The notes: generated from the letters alone by a model not told the origin. A stretch of 61,903 nucleotides of DNA from Methylomicrobium sp. (GCA_018333785.1 JAGXSU010000029.1:1-61903), one strand, 5' to 3'; shown: positions 1 through 10,515, counted from the stretch's first letter. Numbers and translations: made by a program.

Positions 1-62
1 ACTAGACCCCTAGCGCGCCCTTCGACGCCTCAATGCGGCAGGACTGACCTGTCAAACCAGTT

Positions 63-181
63 TGCCTGGTGACCATAGCGAGCGTGGCCCACCCGATCCC
101 ATCCCGAACTCGGCAGTGAAACCGCTTAGCGCCAATGATAGTGTGGCAGTTTGCCATGCGAAAGTAGGGAATCGCCAGGCT
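63..181 (+). rRNA. rrf: 5S ribosomal RNA
   Basis: About 119 nt with the typical bacterial 5S layout. The 5' end TGCCTGGTGACC pairs with the 3' end GCCAGGC to form the terminal stem, and the conserved internal stretch CCCGATCCCATCCCGAACTC is present, as is GAAAGTAGGGAATCGCC near the 3' end. It is followed at once by a strong terminator, so it is probably the last gene of an rRNA operon whose 23S gene lies upstream of the window. The 62 bases before it hold no recognisable 23S end. Confidence 0.95.
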
Positions 182-189
182 CTTATAGC

Positions 190-229
190 AAACCCCATCC
201 AGGTTCATACCTCGATGGGGTTTTTTTTT
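190..229 (+). terminator. Rho-independent terminator of the rRNA operon
   Basis: A perfect 10-bp stem (AAACCCCATC at 190-199 with GATGGGGTTT at 214-223) is followed by a run of T. It lies 9 nt after the 5S 3' end, where an rrn terminator is expected. Confidence 0.9.
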
Positions 230-302
230 GGCCCCGCTTCTTAATGTGTGCATACATTTGGGTACAATCGCATAAAATAATGCCAAAAACTGAACTTAAT
301 TA

Positions 303-2598
303 GGTTGGCACTACAGATTTTCACAAACGTTTGCCACCAAATAGAGATAGTTTCACGTTAAATGTCGAAAGTTAGCACCAGTTTCAACAACTAAAAAATT
401 TGTAGCGCCAACCAAAATATATAAGTCATCGATAAACATCAACTTTTAATTTATAGTGACGAATATGGGTTGAGTTTTACCCTTGGTATTGATTTTCCGC
501 ACCGATTACCGCACGCTATCGGCATGTACATTCGAAAAACCAAAACAAAATCCCTGGCTGATGGCGAAGCCTACTTTACTTACCGACTGGTTGAATCGGT
601 GCGTGAAGGGCAGCGGGTCAAACAGCGCACCCTGCTGAATCTCGGCAAAGACTTTGCCCTGGCGGATGAGACCGGCGTATTACTAGAAGCTGCCGCCCAA
701 CAATACAGCCGTTTAATCGTGCATAAACTAGCGCAGCCGCTGGAGCCTCCGGTGGCGGATTATAAGCGCGTGGATGCTAGCGAAGCCCGCAGTATCGGCG
801 CTGAAACCTTGGCTTGGCATGCCATCTGCCAATTACAGCTGGCAGAGAAACTGACGGCCTTGGGCTTTAACGGTGTGGAGCTGGCCGCAGCCTTGGGCAG
901 TATATCGCCCGTATGGTATCACCGGGTAGCGAATTGCACACGCATCAGTGGTTGCAGTCCTGCACCGCGCTGGGTGAATTATTGGGACATGACTTTAGCA
1001 GCACCAGCCTGTCTCGGTTGTATCGTGTCAGCGATAAACTGCTCAAGCATCAGGCGGCTCTGGAAGGCTTTCTGGCCGATCAGGAGCAAAGCTTATTTGA
1101 TCTGAACCGTCGTATCGTCTTGTACGATTTGACCAACACCTACTTCGAAGGCCAATGCGCCGGTAATCCGAAAGCCCAGTTTGGCCGCTCCAAAGAAAAA
1201 CGCAGTGATTGCCCTTTGGTGACACTGGGCTTAGTGCTCGATGGCGATGGCTTCCCGCTGGGCAGCCAGGTCTTTCCCGGTAATGCCAGCGAACCCGCGA
1301 CCTTGAAAACCCTGCTGGAGGGACTGCAAGGCAAAACCCCGTTAATGAGGTCTAAGCCCGTCATTATCCTGGATGCCGGCATTGCCAGTGCCGCTAATAT
1401 CGCCTGGCTGGTCGAGCATGGCTACCAGTATATTGTCGTCAGCCGCGAACGTCAGGTTAAAGACCCACGCGAACAGGACGGCGCGCTGTTGATTCGCGAC
1501 ACAGGCCGTAGTCAGGTCCGGGTTTACAGGGACCTCGATGCGGACAGCGGCGAAACCCGCCTCAATTGCCACTCCGAACAGAAGGCCAAAAAGGAGCACG
1601 CCATCCGTAACCGCTTTAATGAACGCCTGGAAGCGGCACTGACCCAATTGCAAACCGGCTTGAGTCAAAATGGCACGGTGAAAAACTATGCCAAAATCCT
1701 GGAACGCATCGGCCGCCTACGCGAAAAAAACAGCCGCGTGGCCCAAGACTATCAGATTGACGTGACCTCGGACGCTGCGCACAACTAGCCGTTGCCATTA
1801 CCTGGCACCGACAAGCGCCTAGCGCCGAAAAAGACCGGAACTTAAGGGCGCCAGCATTTTTCGCGAAAGCTGAAATGGGATCCATCCGATTTCAGCAGCG
1901 AAAAATTTGCTGGCGATTATTGCCTTCGGCGGCCCCGATTCGCCCTGCGTCCGTGCCACTACGCCACATCAACGTAAACTCGATGCAGGCTTCGTAGCAC
2001 TCCCACAAATGGCTTTACGCCGTGTCGCGATGCCTTGTATTTCGCCTTCACCTGCGCTACTCGCGCAGACTCCGGCAAAACACCCGGCGCTACGGCTATC
2101 GGGGACTAAAAATCATCACTTCGCTACCGCTCCGTTTCCGTGATTTTCAGCGGCGGCGTTTACTGTCTGCGCAGCAATATTCCGGATTGGTCGGAACAGC
2201 AGCTGTGGACGACCTATGTCATGCTTACCGAGATCGAAGCCACCTTTAGAAGTCTGAAAACCAAGCTGGGCTTGCGCCCCGTGTACCACCAGAACGAAGA
2301 TCGCGTCACCGGGCACCTCTTCATTACTCTACTGGCCTATCACTTGGTGCACACCCTGCGCCATCAACTCAAGCTTCAAGGCATCCATTTGAGCTGGGAC
2401 AGCATTCGCACCCTGATGGCTACTCAACAACGGGTCACGCTCATTTTGCCCACCGACGAACAAACCATCATCTATCTGCGCACCACGATACGCGCCGAAA
2501 TTCAGCAACAAGAAATCTACGCCGCGTTAGGCATCAAAGCTGACCCGCTAGGCAAAAGTAAAACCAGCGTTAGCTGCAAAAAATCCGTAGTGCCAACC
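303..2598 (+). mobile_element. Degraded IS1634-like insertion sequence
   Basis: The ends are marked by 19-bp inverted repeats with one mismatch: GGTTGGCACTACAGATTTT at 303-321 and AAAATCCGTAGTGCCAACC at 2580-2598. Between them lies a broken DDE transposase. A third end-like copy, in the same orientation as the right repeat, occurs at about 392-411, so the left end is complex. No clear target duplication was seen. The element sits just after the rRNA operon and before an FAD oxidoreductase gene read on the other strand. It should be immobile by itself because its transposase is disrupted. Confidence 0.75.
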
Positions 2599-2610
2599 AA
2601 CAGCGGATAA
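524..2610 (+). pseudogene. IS1634-family transposase, disrupted
   Basis: The product resembles IS4/IS1634 DDE transposases. The N-terminal part starts at an ATG at 524 (MYIRKTKTKS) and runs to about 905, where a one-base frameshift moves it to the next frame (continuing IARMVSPGSELHTH). The catalytic core follows, with YDLTNTYFEG carrying the first acidic residue and VIILDAGIAS the second. The frame breaks again near 1787 (stop after TSDAAHN). The C-terminal part resumes near 2150 (GVYCLRSNIPDW, then EIEATFRSLKTKLGLRP, with the third acidic residue). Roughly 240 bases of unrelated palindrome-rich DNA lie in the gap at about 1918-2155. The final stop at 2608-2610 lies just outside the right inverted repeat. 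The gene is non-functional as written. Confidence 0.85.
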
Positions 2611-2680
2611 AATTTTAACTAATTGAAATATAACTGAATTTCGTGTTTAGGTGACGAAGTTAGGTTAAATAATTAATCTC

Positions 2681-4282
2681 TCAATTGTTCATCATGGAAA
2701 TTGCTACTGCTTCGGCAATCTTAATTCCATCAACAGCTGCAGATAATATTCCACCTGCATAGCCGGCCCCTTCTCCGGCAGGAAAAAGACCTGCCGTATT
2801 AAGACTTTGAAGAGAGTCATTCCTTTTAATTCTAATTGGGGATGAAGTGCGAGTTTCTACGCCTGTCAAGATAGCATCATTCATCGCGAATCCCTTAATC
2901 ACTTTGTCAAAGGCAGGTAATGCTTCACGAATCGCAGATATGACAAATTCTGGTAGACAAGAAGAGAGATCGCATAAATGTATTCCTGGCGTATAAGATG
3001 GTATGACCGAACCCAACTGAAGTGAGGGCTTACCAGCAAGAAAATCACCAACTAGCTGAGCAGGCGCATCATAATTTCTACCTCCCAATTCAAACGCTAA
3101 TTTTTCCCATTTACGCTGAAAGTCGACACCGGCTAATGGGTTGTCTGGGTAATCTTCCGGTGAGATATCGACGACGATTGCGCTGTTAGCATTTCGTTCA
3201 TTGCGTGAATACTGACTCATTCCATTCGTAACTACGTGGCCAGGTTCAGATGTTGCAGCAACAACGGTTCCCCCTGGACACATACAGAAACTGTAAACCG
3301 TTCGGCCGTTACTGCAATGATGCACCAGCTTATAGTCTGCGGCACCCAAGAGTGGATTTCCTGCTTGAGGCCCAAAACGACACTGATCGATCATTGATTG
3401 GGGATGTTCAATACGAAATCCGATAGAAAACGGTTTGGACTCAATATAAACGCCACGGTCAAACAACATTTTGAATGTATCACGCGCGCTGTGGCCTACG
3501 GCTAACACCACATGATCGCTGGCTAGAAATTCTCCACTAGAGAGAGTGACGCCCTGCACCTGGCCATTTTCAATGACAATATCTTCAACTTTGCTTTGAA
3601 ATCGAATAGTTCCGCCCAGTGATTCAATTTCGGCGCGCATATTCTCAACCATCGTAACCAGCCTGAAGGTTCCAATATGAGGTTTGTTGACATATAAAAT
3701 TTCTTCGGGCGCTCCAGCTTTTACAAATTCCGTCAGTACTTTCCTGCCACGAAACTGTGGGTCTTTGATTTGGCTGTATAGCTTTCCGTCTGAGAACGTA
3801 CCCGCTCCTCCTTCCCCAAACTGAACATTAGATTCCTGATTGAATTGCCTCTTTCGCCATAAACCGAAAGTATCCACTGTACGTTCGCGAACCGCTTTAC
3901 CCCGCTCAAGTACAATCGGCTTAAATCCCATTTGTGCCAGGATTAAAGCACTAAACAGACCACAGGGGCCGGTTCCAATTACAACAGGTTGGTTTTTAAG
4001 TGAAGAGGGTGCTCGGGCAACAAATCGATAAGCCATATCCGGAGTTGTTCTCACACAGATATCGTTTGCAAAGCGCTTCAACAATGTCGCATCGTCTGCG
4101 GTTTGAATGTCTACCGAATAAATAAAACAAATATGGCCTTTTTTACGGGCATCGTAGCTGCGTTTAAAGACAGTGTAAGATAATAAATCGTCAACAGAAA
4201 TGTTGAGCTTGTTGATGATCGCACTTTTTAAGGCAAGCTCATCATGATCAAGAGGCAATTTAATCTCGGTAATTCGAAGCAT
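2681..4282 (-). CDS. FAD-dependent dehydrogenase (COG2509-like)
   Basis: This 533-residue protein belongs to the uncharacterised NAD(P)/FAD-dependent oxidoreductase group. Residues 1-95 form an N-terminal domain typical of this group (YTVFKRSYDARKKG). The FAD-binding P-loop is at residues 103-108 (GTGPCG), followed by an acidic residue ending the second strand (VLERGK). A second flavin signature, AGLFPAGEGAGYAGG, is close to the C-terminus. The substrate is unknown. There is no signal peptide or membrane segment, so it should be cytoplasmic. It is separated from rlmJ by about 60 bases and is read in the same direction. The family call is firm; the reaction cannot be inferred. Confidence 0.85.
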   Translation of the reverse strand: MLRITEIKLPLDHDELALKSAIINKLNISVDDLLSYTVFKRSYDARKKGHICFIYSVDIQTADDATLLKRFANDICVRTTPDMAYRFVARAPSSLKNQPVVIGTGPCGLFSALILAQMGFKPIVLERGKAVRERTVDTFGLWRKRQFNQESNVQFGEGGAGTFSDGKLYSQIKDPQFRGRKVLTEFVKAGAPEEILYVNKPHIGTFRLVTMVENMRAEIESLGGTIRFQSKVEDIVIENGQVQGVTLSSGEFLASDHVVLAVGHSARDTFKMLFDRGVYIESKPFSIGFRIEHPQSMIDQCRFGPQAGNPLLGAADYKLVHHCSNGRTVYSFCMCPGGTVVAATSEPGHVVTNGMSQYSRNERNANSAIVVDISPEDYPDNPLAGVDFQRKWEKLAFELGGRNYDAPAQLVGDFLAGKPSLQLGSVIPSYTPGIHLCDLSSCLPEFVISAIREALPAFDKVIKGFAMNDAILTGVETRTSSPIRIKRNDSLQSLNTAGLFPAGEGAGYAGGILSAAVDGIKIAEAVAISMMNN

Positions 4283-4342
4283 AGATTAGTTATGTAAAAG
4301 TCAATTGAGTCGGAGGTTAAACGGTATGACGCATCAGAATGG

Positions 4343-5182
4343 CTATTCCGGCACTTGCCAATCGATTTTCCAGCAACCTTCATCGTTTGTCAGGTGCTTA
4401 TTAAGCAGGGGTAACAGTTCACGAGATTGGCTTTCAAGTTGCCAAGGTGGATTGATGAATAACATGCCGCAACCAGTCATACCGGGTCTGGACGAATCGG
4501 GTTCAGGACAAAACTCTATACGTAATTGCCTGCGGATGCCGGTGGCAATCAATGTTTTCATCAAGTTTTCAGTTATTCCCCGGTCAATGACGGGATACCA
4601 TAAACAATAGATGCCTGTCGCAAACCGGTTATGAGCTGCCTTGAGCGTTTCTACAACGAGACGATAATCTTCCTTTAATTCATAGCTGGGGTCTATGAGA
4701 ATTAGGCCCCGCTTTTGAATGGGAGGCAATTTTTTAAGTAATGATATTAATCCGTCTTCCTTGCTGACATTGACTTGCTTATCACCTTTAAACAAATCGA
4801 GTAAAAGCTGAAAATCACTGCTATGCAATTCGCTTAATTGCATGCGGTCCTGATGTCGGATCAGTTTTTTGACTAAGTCGGGGGAGCCTGGGTAGTGTAT
4901 CAATGACTTACCCATGTTCAGTGATTTGATTACACCCAAGTAGGTGGTTAATACGGGCGGAATATCAGTTAGTTGCCATAAACGTGCAATGCCTCGAAGG
5001 TATTCTCCGGTTTTTTCGGCGTAGGCTGATTTTAATAAATAACTACCAGAACCGGCATGGGTATCAATGTAGAGGTAGGGTTTTTCTTTTTGATTTAGAG
5101 AAGTGATTGCCAAGCTTATCAGGCTGTGTTTAAGCACGTCGGCAAAATTGCCGGCATGAAATCCGTGTCGATAGCTAAGCAT
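4343..5182 (-). CDS. rlmJ: 23S rRNA (adenine(2030)-N6)-methyltransferase RlmJ
   Basis: RlmJ uses S-adenosylmethionine to methylate A2030 of 23S rRNA. The 279-residue length matches the family. The start MLSYRHGFHAGNFADVLKH is the family hallmark. The cofactor loop is at residues 40-46 (DTHAGSG). The catalytic motif IV, usually DPPYE, reads DPSYE at residues 164-168, a mild substitution. The gene follows an unknown membrane-protein gene on the same strand at a distance of about 140 bases and may have its own promoter. Confidence 0.93.
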   Translation of the reverse strand: MLSYRHGFHAGNFADVLKHSLISLAITSLNQKEKPYLYIDTHAGSGSYLLKSAYAEKTGEYLRGIARLWQLTDIPPVLTTYLGVIKSLNMGKSLIHYPGSPDLVKKLIRHQDRMQLSELHSSDFQLLLDLFKGDKQVNVSKEDGLISLLKKLPPIQKRGLILIDPSYELKEDYRLVVETLKAAHNRFATGIYCLWYPVIDRGITENLMKTLIATGIRRQLRIEFCPEPDSSRPGMTGCGMLFINPPWQLESQSRELLPLLNKHLTNDEGCWKIDWQVPE

Positions 5183-5325
5183 GAAATAACCTTATAGAGT
5201 CAGGGGGCTAATCCTGTTAAATGAAGCCGATAATCCACTTTGAGCAGTCCCGGTCTTGATTGATGATTTAAAACAATGCGATTTGATGCAGTTCGAAGAC
5301 GCTGCATCAAATCGCTGAACCGGAA

Positions 5326-6078
5326 TTATAAAGCGTCTGAAACTTGTCTTTGATAAAACGGCCACTTTTTGACGTGTAAATGTTTTCTTATCGGGGTTTT
5401 GATAACCGAAACACATAACGCAATTGAAAAAAGACACCAAACAGCACAATATTCGTTGGGATCGGTGGTGGTCAGGTCGGACACTAAAGGCCCTATCAAA
5501 TAATGAAAGCCTACAAAACGCCATGATCCGTACATCAACGGCAAATAAAATGCGACCAGAATGTAGGAAAACGCGTGCAGTCCCCAATTGAATCCAAATA
5601 ACCATTGAACCGGTTCCGACATAATGCCGTTCAATGGCATTTGCCAGGCGATATGCCAATCGCCGGAAACAGAGCATGTCCCCGCTCCGCAAAAGCCCTC
5701 AATGCCGATATTGCATTTACCCGCCCAATCAAACGGGAACATTTTAATAAGCATGGCAAGTGTGCCTATAGCACAAATGGTATAGACCGTCGTTCGAATT
5801 TTCAGCTTCACACTTTCCGGTATGAAGTACATGGCGACCATATTTACAAAAAATGGTTGAAACGCGATGTGAAGATAGCCTAACAATGTCAAGACTTGAT
5901 TATTGGGATCACTGCATTCATCAATATAAATATACGTAGCCGCTTGAAGTAACTCCATCAATGCAAAATAAGTCAGCGGGATCCATAATTCTTTGGATTC
6001 GCCTTTTCTAGCCACATAAAGCGCTGTTGTCAACCCGGCTGCAGCCAGAACGGTTGATGCTTCACCACTCCAACACAT
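5326..6078 (-). CDS. Multi-pass membrane protein (DUF5765-like)
   Basis: This 250-residue protein starts MCWSGEAS and has about seven hydrophobic segments, with short polar loops between them. A cysteine-rich loop near residues 125-140 (GKCNIGIEGFCGAGTC) is notable and may form disulfides or bind a metal. I recall the MCWSGEAS start as typical of the DUF5765 family of proteobacterial membrane proteins; no function is known to me. It stands alone, with about 260 gene-free bases upstream (6079-6336), in which I see no convincing site. Confidence 0.7.
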   Translation of the reverse strand: MCWSGEASTVLAAAGLTTALYVARKGESKELWIPLTYFALMELLQAATYIYIDECSDPNNQVLTLLGYLHIAFQPFFVNMVAMYFIPESVKLKIRTTVYTICAIGTLAMLIKMFPFDWAGKCNIGIEGFCGAGTCSVSGDWHIAWQMPLNGIMSEPVQWLFGFNWGLHAFSYILVAFYLPLMYGSWRFVGFHYLIGPLVSDLTTTDPNEYCAVWCLFSIALCVSVIKTPIRKHLHVKKWPFYQRQVSDAL

Positions 6079-6336
6079 TGTACATTTCTCCCCTCATTGT
6101 GTAGTCATGCGAACGGTCAAAAGGCTTGCCTTCGCACTTTATAATTTGTTGCCACAACTAAGTGGGCAACTGCTAACCGGCGATTATATTACAACTTTCA
6201 TGTATTAAGCGCCTTTGATTAATCGAAGAGGCAAATGTAAAAATAAATAATCTGACTTTAATAAGGTAAAACGTTTCAAGTTGCTGATATCTAATTAAAA
6301 GTTAATAAGTAATTTCTGGATGACTGACAGTTAATT

Positions 6337-9300
6337 TTACTCATCCTTGATGGCGGGAGTAGTCTTTTCTGAATCGGACATGAGTTTAGGTTTGACAGGG
6401 GCTTTTTTCCAAATGCCTTCTTTTGAAAAACAGCTCCAGCCCCATTTCAACCAGTTCAATAATGATACGGCCAACCACAGCGACCAGGCCAGCATCAATA
6501 TCCGATAAACAATCAACGGAACAGAAAATACGGTTGAAACAGGCAGTTGAGCCTCGCTTCTATCCTGATACCAGTTTAGAGAATAAGCCGAAGATTGATT
6601 GCCGATGATTTGCATGTCAGGTGCGCCCAGCAAACCCTGTTCGACGGCGATAAACAGAATCGTCAACGACATCAGAGTCAATGCGCCCAGTCCCAACTGC
6701 ACGGCATTAAAATAGCGGCTAATGGATTCAGGATAGTGAGCTTTTGCGCCCAAAGCAATGAGCCACAAGACCACGATCAAACCTGACAAGTTGGAGACCT
6801 GACTTAATCCGATCAACAGCAGAAGCCATTGCCAATGCTTTATAGGCGTCAAGGCAATTTTACCCAAACCCATCGCCAACCCGGCAAGAACAATCAATAC
6901 GCCCCAAAACAGAACTGCCGGACCAAACTTGGGGCCTCGCGTGAACAATATCCATCTATCCTGGCCCAGAGTGACTTGCAGATCACTATTCACGCTGGGT
7001 AAACCCAAATCCACTTTCGATGTATCCATACGAAAAGAGAGGCTTTCTGGCTCCTGCCATCTCAGGCTAATGCTTTGTTTTCCCGGGCTTAAAGGCAGCG
7101 TCACCAGCCCCTCTTTGGCACGAACCGGTTGGCTTGCGCCCTGAATAATAACGGATTCCAGCTCGACATCCGGTGCCAGTTTTAGGGTGTGCTGGGTTCC
7201 CAAAGAACTGTTAATGGTTAATTGCAGGTCCACCTGACGTGAACGTTGCCCGGGTTGCGTACTTAAGCGGCTACTTTCAATGGTTATATTTTGACCTTTT
7301 ACTGCTTCAGGCCGGGTTACCTGAATATCGAGTTTTTCACCCGGCCAAGGATGCCATTCTGGTTGCCAATAGCCTTGTTTGTCGATGTGCATCATGGCAA
7401 TGCCGCTGGTTTCAATGTGCCAGACCGGACTAACATCGGCGCGCCATACTTCAATCCAGTCCTGAGTTTCCCCGGCTGTCAATTGAATCGCATCTGCTTT
7501 TTCCAGAACTGAATCCCAGCGCAGAACCATTTGGTCGGCAGTCATGTTGACCTGAACCGTCTTATCGTTGACGCGTATACCAGCCGTTGTGACGGCCTCA
7601 CCGTTAATTAGGGGTAGGGCAAGCACAATCGCTGTTCCAGGCGGAGACATGCGAATGACTTGAGTCGATATTCGCCAATCCAGTCCCAGGTGTAAAAACC
7701 GTTCAACTTTGACAAATGGCGGAAGAACTCCGGGTTCCAGAGTCGGCGTTTTCGCTGTTCCGGCAAGTTGTTGCACTCGGGTGAATTGCAATTGGCCGTC
7801 TGTTGATCCATTTTCATGCAGTCCATTCACTTCCCATCCGGAAAGACTGATTTCTGAATAATTGGGTTGTAACCCCAAAGGCAACGTAAATTTTGACAAT
7901 ACAGGAGGTGCTCCCCTCATTGTTATTGAATGCCGGCCTCTGGTTAATCCCAGCCACAAGTTATTTTCATTGCTGAATAAAGAGGTTGCAGGTTTGCCAT
8001 TTACCAGCACCTGATTGGGAAACCAATGTTCGTTATGGGCCGGTAAAGGCAGGCTTACCGCTTGCTCAGCATGAATTTCCAGGTCTATGTTCAACATCTG
8101 ATCGGAAATTGTCAGCTGCATATGAGAAATCTGAGCACAGCCGGGTAAGCAGTCAGGGGCTTCTAACATCCTGTTTTTTAGTTCCTCCAGCAAAGTGGGA
8201 TCGGGGAAAGCCGCAAAGGTATCCTGGCTTGGAAGCGATAAAAACGGCAAAAGCATCAAGCCTGCGAGGCCCGGAAACTTGATTTTGAATGGTTTAAGAT
8301 TCAATCCGAACAGTAATAGTCCGAGTAAAACAATCAGAATGACCCTGATAAAGTTCAGCAACATGGACATTGCCGGTGACAAATACCATAGGCTGATGAC
8401 TTGCTGGCTATCAACCCAGCCATTCCAGGATAAATGAACTTTACGCCATTGCCACTGAGGCAGGCCCGGTCCGGTTTGAATCCGTGCATTGGGATCTGTA
8501 TGGGTCAAATTTTGATGGGGGGAGACATAATAACTGCCTTTAGGGGCGCTGGACAGGCTGCGCATTTTAGTTTGAGGTGCAGTAGGTGCCGGTGCCATTG
8601 CCATATCGCTCATGGCCTCGGAAACCTCCATTGAGGAGCCTCCCTCTGCAGCATAGTCTTGAACCTGAATGGTTTGCCACGGCTGTTCGAGTTGCGGATA
8701 AAGTCCCATACGAACTTGATCTATCATAAAAGGAATGGTTATAACAACCAGATAGAGGCCAAGTGCATTGCGAATACCTTTAACCAGGGTAAGAAATTTA
8801 CCTACCGGTAATACTCTGATGAGCGCTATGGAAGCCAGAATAGTGAGCCATACCCATTGAGGGGCTCCAGGCTCATGCCAGATCAGGATAAGCGTCAACA
8901 AGGCAAGCGCCCCCCAGTTGTAGTTCCAGAGCTGGGCTGTTGCCAATGCTGCGATAAGGACCAGGAATAAATCCAGTAATGTCCATCGAGAGAGCCAGCT
9001 ATCCGGTGCATTATCGACGCCTCCTGCAGCAATCAGCCGCCATCCGGGGGGAAGGTGGAGTTCAGCATTGACTTGGCTGAAACCCTGATCCCAGCCTACC
9101 GCCTTGATTGTGCTGATTTCTCCGGTTATCCGGCTGTCAGCATCCAGAACAATCGATCCTTTCCTGACTTCAACACCTTCTTTGGCAGTGGTTTTGTTGA
9201 CTGTAATTAATTGATTCTGACCATCCAGACTGACTTTTCCCAACTGTATGCCGGGTTGAGCGTCCAGCCGCCAACCACGGGATAACATCCCGGTAATCCG

Positions 9301-10407
9301 GTCGTTCACGGTATAACCCTGGCCGTCAAAGTCCAGCCAGAGCTTACGCGTCAGATTTAATTGATTGGGTTGCGGTTCCGCATCGCCGCGGCGAATGATT
9401 TTAAAACTGAAAGACTGACCCGCATTGACGCTGTAGGCGGGTAATTGTTGCCATGCGGGGGGTAAGTTCGTTTGAGAAGGATCAATCGCGGTAAGGCCTT
9501 CAATTTCCAAGACGCGTAAAGCTGGCCGCGCATTAAAAACCCAAATCTCGGTTTGCGGCCAATTGGGGTCATTTGGATTCAAAACGACGGGTTTTGAGGC
9601 TTCTGCGCGTCGGGTCCATATGTCCAAACTCCAGCGGCCCGGTCTGGCTTGTATCAATAACGTGCCGTCAGGTTCCAGCCGGGCCGGTAATGAGCTGTCC
9701 AACTGGAAAGGGACAAAACCTTCCAGTAAAGGGGCGTTCAGTTTAAGTTCGCGCGCAGTGCCGGTTACATCGATATCAATGTGGGTAATCATCTGAGTCG
9801 GCACTTCATCAATCCACTGCCTGAAAATCTGAAGCGATTGACTGTCTTGCAGGCTTTCCGGTTTTGCGGCACCGCTTTCACTGCCTTTCAACCAGAGTTG
9901 GCCTTGCTTGATGAGCGGTGAAGTGATGCTTTTGTCATTGATAATCAGGGAAATCAAGCCGGTGTCTTCAGGGATTCGCAGTGTTTCGGGAATGTTATCC
10001 CATAAAAAATAACCGGCAACCTCGTAATAACCGGCGGTCAGTTTGATCATGGGCCGGTTATCCCTGAGGGTGACCAACGCGGGCTTCTGATCGACTGTTA
10101 CCCCTTGCGGCCAATGGAGACTATCGCCCGGTAAGACTATCCAGCTCTCATTTTCGACTTGCCATCCGGCTTTAAAATTTGCGCCCTTGGGCGTGAGTGA
10201 CAGGGAAAGCTCGGATGGCCAGCTGCAACGTTTTTGTTCGTAGTTGTTATAAAGAAAAGGGCAGTCAAGGTTCGGATGATCTTTTAAAACCCAGCTGACC
10301 CAGGGTTTTAAGGGCTCCGGGACCTGATCCTGCATGAGCGGTACCGCGTGAGCCCATCCGGCGGCTAACCAGAGTGTAATGAGCAAAAATCGAAAGGGTG
10401 TCGTCAT
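6337..10407 (-). CDS. Large uncharacterised envelope protein (1356 aa)
   Basis: I do not recognise a named family. The start MTTPFRFLLITLWLAAGWAH looks like a signal peptide with cleavage after AHA. A long periplasmic-type, beta-rich region follows (to about residue 475). Then come a cluster of membrane segments (about 480-565), a short loop rich in Met, Ala and Pro, another membrane helix pair (about 690-740), and a second beta-rich extracytoplasmic region with two cysteines in APDCLPGCAQ. The C-terminus (about 1180-1340) has four to five further membrane helices and a short basic cytoplasmic tail. It is probably an inner-membrane protein with two large periplasmic domains. It stands between the membrane-protein gene and mpl, all on the minus strand, which hints at an envelope role, but this is only context. 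Confidence 0.8.
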   Translation of the reverse strand: MTTPFRFLLITLWLAAGWAHAVPLMQDQVPEPLKPWVSWVLKDHPNLDCPFLYNNYEQKRCSWPSELSLSLTPKGANFKAGWQVENESWIVLPGDSLHWPQGVTVDQKPALVTLRDNRPMIKLTAGYYEVAGYFLWDNIPETLRIPEDTGLISLIINDKSITSPLIKQGQLWLKGSESGAAKPESLQDSQSLQIFRQWIDEVPTQMITHIDIDVTGTARELKLNAPLLEGFVPFQLDSSLPARLEPDGTLLIQARPGRWSLDIWTRRAEASKPVVLNPNDPNWPQTEIWVFNARPALRVLEIEGLTAIDPSQTNLPPAWQQLPAYSVNAGQSFSFKIIRRGDAEPQPNQLNLTRKLWLDFDGQGYTVNDRITGMLSRGWRLDAQPGIQLGKVSLDGQNQLITVNKTTAKEGVEVRKGSIVLDADSRITGEISTIKAVGWDQGFSQVNAELHLPPGWRLIAAGGVDNAPDSWLSRWTLLDLFLVLIAALATAQLWNYNWGALALLTLILIWHEPGAPQWVWLTILASIALIRVLPVGKFLTLVKGIRNALGLYLVVITIPFMIDQVRMGLYPQLEQPWQTIQVQDYAAEGGSSMEVSEAMSDMAMAPAPTAPQTKMRSLSSAPKGSYYVSPHQNLTHTDPNARIQTGPGLPQWQWRKVHLSWNGWVDSQQVISLWYLSPAMSMLLNFIRVILIVLLGLLLFGLNLKPFKIKFPGLAGLMLLPFLSLPSQDTFAAFPDPTLLEELKNRMLEAPDCLPGCAQISHMQLTISDQMLNIDLEIHAEQAVSLPLPAHNEHWFPNQVLVNGKPATSLFSNENNLWLGLTRGRHSITMRGAPPVLSKFTLPLGLQPNYSEISLSGWEVNGLHENGSTDGQLQFTRVQQLAGTAKTPTLEPGVLPPFVKVERFLHLGLDWRISTQVIRMSPPGTAIVLALPLINGEAVTTAGIRVNDKTVQVNMTADQMVLRWDSVLEKADAIQLTAGETQDWIEVWRADVSPVWHIETSGIAMMHIDKQGYWQPEWHPWPGEKLDIQVTRPEAVKGQNITIESSRLSTQPGQRSRQVDLQLTINSSLGTQHTLKLAPDVELESVIIQGASQPVRAKEGLVTLPLSPGKQSISLRWQEPESLSFRMDTSKVDLGLPSVNSDLQVTLGQDRWILFTRGPKFGPAVLFWGVLIVLAGLAMGLGKIALTPIKHWQWLLLLIGLSQVSNLSGLIVVLWLIALGAKAHYPESISRYFNAVQLGLGALTLMSLTILFIAVEQGLLGAPDMQIIGNQSSAYSLNWYQDRSEAQLPVSTVFSVPLIVYRILMLAWSLWLAVSLLNWLKWGWSCFSKEGIWKKAPVKPKLMSDSEKTTPAIKDE

Positions 10408-10515
10408 AGTGCACTCCAGTAATGGAAACTCAGTTTTTGCATGATCATCTCTGATAAGCCCGATTTAGAGTGTTGGGTTACTCCAAATGATTTGCCCCAT
10501 TTTTAATTAAGCCGC

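Noticed and set aside
1907-2143. ORFs in the transposase gap (1907-2143 and 2022-2249)
   Set aside because: They lie in the palindrome-rich insert and look like chance open frames.
5192-5692. 166-codon minus-strand ORF overlapping the DUF5765-like gene
   Set aside because: It is a shadow in another frame; the overlapping membrane-protein frame is clearly coding.
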